Source: Candidatus Pacearchaeota archaeon
Lineage (GTDB): Archaea > Nanobdellota > Nanobdellia > Pacearchaeales > GW2011-AR1
Length of the DNA stretch: 12,206 nucleotides
Reading direction: 5' to 3'
Assembly (NCBI GenBank): GCA_003554465.1
Contig: PWGL01000147.1
Span: forward strand, 1-12,206
Made by a program: the position numbers and the translations under genes. The notes under the pieces were generated by a model that did not search any database, had not been told where the DNA came from, and saw only the letters and a program-made list of their open reading frames with translations. This document shows, piece by piece, positions 6,796 through 12,206 of the stretch. Every line of letters begins with the position of its first letter. The first letter of the stretch is position 1.

Positions 6796-7428
6796 ATGAA
6801 GAATAAAGATCTTGAGGCGGTGCGTAATATAGCGGAATGGTCCCGCCGGTTCCAGGAGAAAGAGGCCCAGAGAATGCCAGTACCTGTGCCACAGCGAGTT
6901 ACTACAGACCGGCAGGTAGGCGAACAGACTCTGCAACAACAACAGAATAAGGGGACGGCCAAGTCTGACCTACAGGGGGCCGGAGCTGAAAGTGAGGGAA
7001 GCTGGTTTCCGGAACCAGTTCGCAAACTATGGGACCAGGGTAAGGAAGTATATGGATTACTTTCAGATGATTCGGATACATCGCAAGAAGGGGGCGTCGG
7101 GAAGGGGGTGCTTAATTTCTTATTCGGGGGCGACTCGGATAAGATACTTGATGCAGTCAAGGATCCGGAGGGGGCCGGGCGGCGTGGCGGGTCCGCCGCG
7201 GCGGACGAATTTATAGAAAAAATTAAAAGCGCATTATCAGAAGTATGGGAACAGCACGGGGGTAAAATTAAAGGAGGACTGGCCGGGGCCGGAGCTTTAT
7301 TGGGGGTTATAATGCTGTCCCGCATGGTGGCTAATCGTCCCGGAGGGGGGCAGCAGGCGCGGCAAGGATATGCGCGGCGGTCCAGGCAGCCGCAGCAGCC
7401 CCATATATACGACAGGAGCTGGTTCTGA
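6796..7428 (+). CDS. Single-pass membrane-associated protein of unknown function, 210 aa
   Basis: The ATG at 6796 directly follows the portal stop (TAA 6793-6795), with GAGAGG at 6783-6788 as ribosome binding site, so translation is probably coupled to the portal gene. Residues 1-60 are polar and Gln-rich (ending in LQQQQNKG). Residues 70-130 hold short amphipathic helices, including GKGVLNFLFGG. Residues 135-155 are a helix, DEFIEKIKSALSEVWEQ. Residues 160-179 (GGLAGAGALLGVIMLSRMVA) are the only good membrane segment. The tail after residue 180 is basic and Gln/Arg-rich (GYARRSRQPQQP). There is no signal peptide. I do not recognise the family. Its place right after the portal suggests a virion or ejection-related role. 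Confidence 0.8.
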   Translation: MKNKDLEAVRNIAEWSRRFQEKEAQRMPVPVPQRVTTDRQVGEQTLQQQQNKGTAKSDLQGAGAESEGSWFPEPVRKLWDQGKEVYGLLSDDSDTSQEGGVGKGVLNFLFGGDSDKILDAVKDPEGAGRRGGSAAADEFIEKIKSALSEVWEQHGGKIKGGLAGAGALLGVIMLSRMVANRPGGGQQARQGYARRSRQPQQPHIYDRSWF

Positions 7429-7443
7429 TCAGGGAGAATTAAT

Positions 7444-8163
7444 ATGGAGCCTTTTGAAACTTATCATAAGACGGTCGGGCAGTCCCCGTGGACCCAGGTT
7501 CCGGTAGAGGCCGGAGCGGGTTATTTTTTAGGCAGGGTGGCCAACCGGCTGGCCGGTCCGGTCCTTGAGACCCTGATGGCCGGACGTTCCCGGGAGGAGA
7601 AAAGACTGGCCCATCAGGAGCTGACGCGGGGACGGTTCCGGCATGTCCTCCCGGCTATGTTCGCGATCCTGGCCGGGACCCGGGCCGGACTGGCGCACCG
7701 GGATATGTCGGATGTCAATGCTCGGGAAAAGGTGCGTAAAATGATTAAACCGGACGCTTTCCAGAACGTGGCGGGCGATCAGTCCCGGGAACTGTTTAAA
7801 ACCTCGTCGGACACTACGGAGTCCAAGTATGATATAGGATACAACACTTTCAATCTCCCCAAGAGCGAGGCGATGGCCCGGTTTATGAAGGAGCCGCGGC
7901 TGGGTCTGGACGAGCGGCGAGTGTCAGGAGCGCTAGTGGCTAATTCGGAGGAGCGTCACGGTATGACCAGCGGAGCGAGCCTGACCCGGTCCGCTCTTAA
8001 TTCCGGGGCGTCATTTATCCCGGCTTACATTTTCGGACGAGCCACCGGACGTATACTGGGCCTGCCTGATCCGATAAAAAGACGGGCGGCGGCCCTGGGG
8101 GGACTGGCCGGAGCGGTCAGGACCAGCGGCGTAGTGGATGATCTATTCAGTAAAGGGAAATAA
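7444..8163 (+). CDS. Probable multi-pass hydrophobic protein of unknown function, 239 aa
   Basis: ATG 7444 follows AGGGAG (7431-7436) with a seven-base spacer, 15 bases after the previous stop. Candidate membrane or buried helices lie at about residues 66-84 (HVLPAMFAILAGTRAGL), 187-205 (SGASFIPAYIFGRATGRILG) and 213-230 (RRAAALGGLAGAVRTSGV). They are Gly/Ala-rich and separated by basic loops. The middle part (100-160) is hydrophilic, with SSDTTESKYDIGYNTFNLP. There is no signal peptide. I do not recognise the family. The composition resembles internal virion proteins that insert in the host membrane during DNA entry, but that is inference from context. Confidence 0.8.
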   Translation: MEPFETYHKTVGQSPWTQVPVEAGAGYFLGRVANRLAGPVLETLMAGRSREEKRLAHQELTRGRFRHVLPAMFAILAGTRAGLAHRDMSDVNAREKVRKMIKPDAFQNVAGDQSRELFKTSSDTTESKYDIGYNTFNLPKSEAMARFMKEPRLGLDERRVSGALVANSEERHGMTSGASLTRSALNSGASFIPAYIFGRATGRILGLPDPIKRRAAALGGLAGAVRTSGVVDDLFSKGK

Positions 8164-8165
8164 TT

Positions 8166-8594
8166 ATGACTGAACTTAACAGTAATTTTAGAGAAGTTGA
8201 AGCCCGTCTTAAAAAACAGGCCTCCCGTTCCGGAATTGATAAGGAGGCGGGAGTAGGAGAGATTCTGGGGGGCGCTCTGAAGGGAGGAGGAGCGGTTCTG
8301 AGGGGCGCTCTGAAGATGGGTTTCTTATCGGCCGTGGCGGTCCTGGCGGGACTGCCCCTTATTACCGGATACGGGACGGGATACACTGCTTCCGCTTTCA
8401 CTTCCCCTACCAGACGAGATAAGGAACGACTGAAAGATGAAATGAAGCAGCTCCAGATGGCCCGTGTCCGGAAGTCCATGGAGGGGCGGAAACGCCGGGC
8501 GGAAGAGACTGAAAAGCATAGAAAATCATACATGAAAGAGGACGAAGAAGATGAGCGATACCCGAAAGGACAGGACCGGGAAATCAGATTATAA
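8166..8594 (+). CDS. Small single-pass membrane protein with a basic helical tail, 142 aa
   Basis: ATG 8166 lies two bases after the previous stop, with AAAGGGA upstream, so the two genes are probably translationally coupled. Residues 28-48 are Gly-rich (GVGEILGGALKGGGAVLRGA). Residues 50-72 (KMGFLSAVAVLAGLPLITGY) form a membrane helix. A TSPTRRDKERLKDEMKQLQM segment from residue 79 starts a long, strongly charged helix running to about 125. The tail is acidic then basic. The order 'Gly-rich helix, membrane helix, S/T-x-P, charged helix' is also seen in the protein encoded at 8897-9733. The last 44 bases overlap the next gene. I do not recognise a family or function. Confidence 0.78.
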   Translation: MTELNSNFREVEARLKKQASRSGIDKEAGVGEILGGALKGGGAVLRGALKMGFLSAVAVLAGLPLITGYGTGYTASAFTSPTRRDKERLKDEMKQLQMARVRKSMEGRKRRAEETEKHRKSYMKEDEEDERYPKGQDREIRL

Positions 8595-8910
8595 TCACTG
8601 GCAGGGACTGCCCTACGCGGGACCTCCGGAGATATATGACAAGAACGACCCCAGATCCAGATTGCCCGTTTTGAAGCGGAGTTTCATCGCCCGGGTATTT
8701 AATATATCCGATCCGGCGGACCGTAAAGTTTATGAAAGGCTGCTGGAGGATATCAGCAAGGGCCTGGCGGAGATGGCCGGGTCCAGGTTCCAGTGGACGG
8801 ATCAGGGGTGCAGATTGTATATAGAGGCGGCGTTCAAGTATTACACGTCTCCATTTAAAGAAGAGGATTATACACCGGAGTATATTAAGGAGTCGAATGA
8901 TGACAGTTAA
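8551..8910 (+). CDS. Small soluble helical protein of unknown function, 119 aa
   Basis: This frame overlaps the preceding gene by 44 bases. GAGGA at 8538-8542 sits eight bases before ATG 8551, which supports the start. The N-terminal 40 residues are polar with a Tyr/Pro-rich patch (LPYAGPPEIYDKNDP). Residues 42-95 form a compact helical domain (RSFIARVFNISDPADRKVYE; LLEDISKGLAEMAGS; CRLYIEAAFKYY). The tail is acidic. It has no membrane segment, unlike its neighbours. It overlaps the following gene by 14 bases, so it is part of the same tightly coupled operon. I do not recognise it. Confidence 0.75.
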   Translation: MSDTRKDRTGKSDYNHWQGLPYAGPPEIYDKNDPRSRLPVLKRSFIARVFNISDPADRKVYERLLEDISKGLAEMAGSRFQWTDQGCRLYIEAAFKYYTSPFKEEDYTPEYIKESNDDS

Positions 8911-9733
8911 TAAGCAGGCCGAAGATTTTGTACAGCGGGCGCTGCGGGCGGCCAATCCCCTGGATTACGACAGAGATACTGTCGCGCGGGATATGGGGGA
9001 CTCAGCTATATTCTGGGGCACGGTCGGGGCCGTGGCCGGGCTGGCGGCCGGGTACTGGCGCGATGTCAAAGCCAGGCGTAAGGCGGGCCATATCAAGGAT
9101 ACCAGTGTCGTGGATTTACCGTTGACGCCGGAAGGGGACGGTAAGGAGAAAGACGCTAGCGGCGCTTTCTCCAGGGTGGCGGGGGATCTGGCTAAAGTCC
9201 CTCCTGCGGTATGGGCCGCGACGGCGGGAATATCCACACTGGCCGCTTATGGGGGTTATAGAGCCGGGGGCGCGGTGTATGACACAGTAACCCGGACCCC
9301 GGGAACTAAAGAACGGAAAAAACTTGAAAAGATGTTTTCTAAAGAATATCAGAGGACCCGGGGGCTGGATAAAAATTCAACGGATAACCAGACGGAGGTC
9401 CAGAGACAAACGGCGAACCTGGATAAATCTGACTCGAACGGAGGGACGGGCGATGAGGAACGGGGATTCTTGCGCGCTCTGGGTGACTGGGGGACGGTTA
9501 TAGCCGCTACGTCGGTACTGTCTTTCCTGGCCGCGGGGGGTATACTGGGATACCGGAGTCGTTCGGCCCGGGACCCCAAACGGCGGCAGATGGAAATGCT
9601 TAAGAACATAAAAGCCCGGCACGCGGCCGATCCGGGAACGCCCCCGCGGATCGAGCTGGGGCCGATGGCCCGGTTCGCCGGTACCGGCCGTCCGTCGGAA
9701 CGGAAAGCCGCGGTGCCTGAACAAGTAAGATAG
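8897..9733 (+). CDS. Probable three-pass membrane protein of unknown function, 278 aa
   Basis: Two adjacent ATG codons are possible starts (8897 and 8900). AAGGAG at 8887-8892 lies four bases from the first and seven from the second, so 8900 may be the true start, shortening the protein by one residue. Three hydrophobic segments are seen: 36-53 (SAIFWGTVGAVAGLAAGYW), 102-121 (PPAVWAATAGISTLAAYGGY) and 198-219 (WGTVIAATSVLSFLAAGGIL). Each is followed by a basic stretch: WRDVKARRKAG, then RTPGTKERKKLEKMFSKEY, then RSARDPKRRQMEMLKNIKAR. Residues 150-190 are a polar, probably disordered linker. The repeated 'membrane helix plus basic helix' layout resembles the 142-residue protein at 8166. The stop lies nine bases before the RNA polymerase gene, so both are probably on one transcript. 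No family is recognised. Confidence 0.8.
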   Translation: MMTVNKQAEDFVQRALRAANPLDYDRDTVARDMGDSAIFWGTVGAVAGLAAGYWRDVKARRKAGHIKDTSVVDLPLTPEGDGKEKDASGAFSRVAGDLAKVPPAVWAATAGISTLAAYGGYRAGGAVYDTVTRTPGTKERKKLEKMFSKEYQRTRGLDKNSTDNQTEVQRQTANLDKSDSNGGTGDEERGFLRALGDWGTVIAATSVLSFLAAGGILGYRSRSARDPKRRQMEMLKNIKARHAADPGTPPRIELGPMARFAGTGRPSERKAAVPEQVR

Positions 9734-9742
9734 GAACTGAAT

Positions 9743-12206
9743 ATGATCATTCCGCTCGAAAATAAGGACCGTCTGCTGTCCCCGGAGAACTACGAGGGGC
9801 TTGACCGTCTGTATCAGGACCGGGCGGTGGAGGCCGTCCGGAAATCGTTCCCTTACGAACGCGGGGGCAGACGGATCGAGGTCTTTGATGTCAGACCGGG
9901 GGAGAACGAGCCTCTTACCCCCTCCCGGACCAGGGACGCCGTTATCCACGGAAAGACCCTGGAGACGCCCGTCACCGGACGTTTCCGGATAACCGATCCC
10001 GAGACCGGGGATGTTCTCGGCGAGACCGCCAGACGCTCTCTGCTGAAAGTGCCCCGACTTACTCCGGACGGAGAGATGATCCGGCGGGGCGTCCGTTACG
10101 TTCCGCTTAAACAGATGCGTCTCGATCCCGGCGTGTACGTCCGGAACCGGGAGGACGGGGCGATAGAGGCCGCGGTGACGGTGGCCCCCGGCACGGGAAG
10201 AAATTTCAATATCCTTATGGACCCGGAGACCGGCAAGTTCAATGTAAGCCGGGCCGGACGGAAAATACCCCTGGCCTATATCCTGGATAATATGGGAATG
10301 GACGAGGAGGACAGAGAGAAACGGTTCGGTGAACTGGCCCCGGCCAACCGGGACGCCCGGGAGACCGGCCGGCTGAGCTCCTGGCGTAACGATGTTATCG
10401 AGAACCAGCGGAAGAGGCATCCGGAACTGGCCGGCGATGAGAGAGCGTTATTCGCCACCGCGTTCACTGATATCGGCCTTGACCCGGAGGTGACTAAACG
10501 CACCCTGGGCAGTCCCCGGGGAACCATGGACACTGACACTTTCGTCGACGCCGTCCGGAAGATGCGGAAAGTGCGGCAGGGCGAGCATTTCGGGGATTCC
10601 CGGGACTCTCTGCAGTTCCAGCGGATCTACACTTTCGGCGATATCCTCCGGGACCGGCTGGAACGGGATATCGGGGGCGTTATGAAAGGGAAGATGAACA
10701 AAACCCTCCGCACCGGCAATCCGGAGGACATACCTACGGCCCCTTTGTCGGGCCATGTGGACGCCATGTTCGCCGGAGCGGCCCCGGTGCAGGCCATAGA
10801 GGGAATAAGTCCGATTGAAAGACAGTCGGCCCATTACCGCCTGACGCGTCTGGGCGAGGGGGCCATCTCTTCGATCGACGCCGCCCCGGCCGAGGCCCGC
10901 AATGTCCAGCATTCCTATTTCAATTACATTGACGGAGTGGTCACTCCCGAATCGGCCGCTATCGGCCTGGACGTGTCTCTGGCCCGCAATACGTTCCTGG
11001 ATCCGGAGAGCCGGAGATTGTTCACTGTGTTTGAACGTCCAGAAGACGGACGGAGGGTCCTGGTCCGTTCCGACCGGGCCCCGGACATGGTGCTGAGCAC
11101 CCGGGAGGATATGGACCGCTCAGGGGATACCGTCCCCGCCATGGTCCGGCAGGAGGGAATTAAATCAGTCCCTAAAGAGAAGGTGGACCTGGTGGTCCCG
11201 TCCGGGGACGAACTGTACAGTCCGGCCGGGAACCGGACGTACGCCACGGGGGGCATTAAATCCATGCGGGCCAATATGGGGGCCCGGTATCCGGACCAGG
11301 CGGTCCCGGTGACGGGCCGCGAGGCCCCGCTGGTGGACAAGGAGATCCTGGGGCCGGACGGGGAAGTCACCACTATGGCTGAAGAGACCGGACGGAAAGT
11401 CCTGGGCGCCCTCCGGGCCGGCCGGGGCGGAACTGTCACTAAAGTGGAACCGGACCGGATAACGGTAACGGACGACGAAGGCGGGGAGACGGAATATCCC
11501 CTGCATGACCGGGACCCCCTGCCGCGCAAGACTTTCTTTCATCAGACGCCGAAGGTCCGGGAAGGGCGGAGGGTCGGTCCCGGGGAGCTCCTGGCCGTCA
11601 GCAATTACACGGACGACGAGGGACGGGCCGCCGAAGGAACTAATCTCAGAGTGGCGTGGACGCCTTACGAAGGGCTTAATTTCGATGACGCCGTGGTTAT
11701 ATCCGAAAGCGCCGCGGAGAAGCTGGGCCATGAGGCGATGTACCGGATGCGGGATACTTTCGAAAGCGGCGAGAAAGCTTACGATAAAAATAAATTCAGG
11801 GTCCTGTTCCCCGGACGCTACGGCGGCGGGCAGCTGGACAAGATGGACGACCGGGGAGTGATTGAAGAAGGCGCTGAAGTGTCCCGCGGCGATCCTCTGG
11901 TCCTGGCCGTCACCCGCAAGGATACGGGACTGTCGGCGGGACGCAAGCAGACCAATATGGACAGCTCGATAGTCTGGGACCATGAACATGACGGCAGGGT
12001 GGAGTATGTGGCTGGCAATCCCGAGGACGGATACGAAATATATGTATCCTCTTTCTCCCCGATGGAGGAGGGGGACAAGATCGGACAGTTCTTCGGGGGG
12101 AAGGGTGTCGTCTCGAGTATAGTTAAGAACAGCGAGATGCTTACGGACGAGAAGGGACGTCCCGTGGACCTTATCCTCAACCCTTATTCCATTATATCCC
12201 GTCAGA
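9743..12206 (+). CDS. Divergent multisubunit RNA polymerase beta subunit (RpoB-like), partial (C-terminus beyond right edge)
   Basis: ATG 9743 follows AGGAA (9732-9736). The 821 visible residues match bacterial RpoB in order. Residues 102-134 (PRLTPDGEMIRRGVRYV, then LDPGVYVRN) match the PLMTDNGTFIINGTERV...SPGVYF region. Residues 155-185 match the 'FDPKDNLFVRIDRRRKLPVTVLLRALG' type stretch. Residues 356-377 align with the rifampicin-region segment NPLSEITHKRR-SALGPGG; R366 corresponds to E. coli R529. TPESAAIGL (401-409) replaces TPEGPNIGL. Residues 507-531 (SMRANMG...QAVPVTGREAPLV) match the NMQRQAVP...APLV block. YEGLNFDDAVVISE (642-655) matches WEGYNFEDAI-ISE, with D648-D649 at the E813-D814 positions. 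GDKIGQFFGGKGVVS (777-791) keeps both lysines equivalent to E. coli K1065 and K1073. VDLILNP...SR (808-820) keeps R1106. Lineage insertions SI1 and SI2 are absent. GDK lies at residue 777, against about 1063 in E. coli and about 836 in Thermus. The subunit forms the NTP and RNA/DNA hybrid-binding half of the active site and needs a beta-prime partner. Confidence 0.93.
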   Translation, partial: MIIPLENKDRLLSPENYEGLDRLYQDRAVEAVRKSFPYERGGRRIEVFDVRPGENEPLTPSRTRDAVIHGKTLETPVTGRFRITDPETGDVLGETARRSLLKVPRLTPDGEMIRRGVRYVPLKQMRLDPGVYVRNREDGAIEAAVTVAPGTGRNFNILMDPETGKFNVSRAGRKIPLAYILDNMGMDEEDREKRFGELAPANRDARETGRLSSWRNDVIENQRKRHPELAGDERALFATAFTDIGLDPEVTKRTLGSPRGTMDTDTFVDAVRKMRKVRQGEHFGDSRDSLQFQRIYTFGDILRDRLERDIGGVMKGKMNKTLRTGNPEDIPTAPLSGHVDAMFAGAAPVQAIEGISPIERQSAHYRLTRLGEGAISSIDAAPAEARNVQHSYFNYIDGVVTPESAAIGLDVSLARNTFLDPESRRLFTVFERPEDGRRVLVRSDRAPDMVLSTREDMDRSGDTVPAMVRQEGIKSVPKEKVDLVVPSGDELYSPAGNRTYATGGIKSMRANMGARYPDQAVPVTGREAPLVDKEILGPDGEVTTMAEETGRKVLGALRAGRGGTVTKVEPDRITVTDDEGGETEYPLHDRDPLPRKTFFHQTPKVREGRRVGPGELLAVSNYTDDEGRAAEGTNLRVAWTPYEGLNFDDAVVISESAAEKLGHEAMYRMRDTFESGEKAYDKNKFRVLFPGRYGGGQLDKMDDRGVIEEGAEVSRGDPLVLAVTRKDTGLSAGRKQTNMDSSIVWDHEHDGRVEYVAGNPEDGYEIYVSSFSPMEEGDKIGQFFGGKGVVSSIVKNSEMLTDEKGRPVDLILNPYSIISRQ

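Noticed and set aside
9377..10420. Long minus-strand open frame (347 codons) across the RNA polymerase start
   Set aside because: It overlaps two well-supported plus-strand genes, has no ribosome binding site, and its Pro/Arg/Gly-rich translation is the expected shadow of GC-rich codons.
11165..11989. Minus-strand open frame of 274 codons
   Set aside because: It lies fully inside the beta-subunit gene, whose frame shows conserved motifs throughout; it has no start signal of its own.
9743..12206. Cellular rpoB from a bacterial or plastid chromosome
   Set aside because: No rplJ/rplL genes precede it, the neighbours are phage-like, and highly invariant cellular residues (TPEGPN, the GRHGN part of GDKMAGRHGNKG, the flap-tip helix) are changed.
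1..12206. tRNA genes, CRISPR arrays, insertion sequences, attachment sites
   Set aside because: I looked for cloverleaf-type arms, regular spaced repeats, transposase motifs and terminal inverted repeats and saw none I could support.

Overview
The window looks like part of the genome of a large tailed double-stranded DNA phage (or prophage), probably of a bacterium. It carries a portal-like protein, a tail-spike-like protein, tightly packed genes with Shine-Dalgarno sites, and a gene for a divergent multisubunit RNA polymerase beta subunit. The DNA is GC-rich with many CGG, GAC and GGG codons, so long spurious antisense reading frames are common. No ribosomal protein genes flank the polymerase gene, as they would around cellular rpoB. 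The host cannot be named from this sequence.

Layout. Positions 1-981 hold two genes read leftward: a 103-residue protein of unknown function, then a tail-spike or tail-fibre-like protein that runs off the left edge. Positions 982-1254 form a divergent control region with two outward sigma70-like promoters, a poly-T/poly-A tract between them and an 18-bp perfect palindrome. Nine genes are then read rightward. The first (1255-2139) is an acidic, glycine-rich protein that ends at a strong intrinsic terminator built on the same palindrome. Next come two hydrophilic proteins of unknown function (2217-3533, 3582-4889), the portal-like protein with an inserted zinc ribbon (4900-6795), and a cluster of small, mostly membrane-associated proteins (6796-7428, 7444-8163, 8166-8594, 8551-8910, 8897-9733). 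The last is the RNA polymerase beta subunit (9743 to beyond the right edge).

How they may work together. The portal forms the DNA entry and exit channel of the capsid. The five genes between portal and polymerase are closely spaced or overlapping, and four encode Gly/Ala-rich hydrophobic segments. A cluster like this beside the portal could encode internal or ejected virion proteins, and the adjoining polymerase could be packaged too, as in the phiKZ group; this is inference.

The main discovery is the beta subunit. It is a single continuous chain with the major conserved regions of RpoB, including both active-site lysines, unlike the split beta fragments of phiKZ-like phages. It lacks the aliphatic flap-tip helix that bacterial sigma region 4 binds, and it differs at rifampicin-contact positions. 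The beta-prime partner is not in this window.
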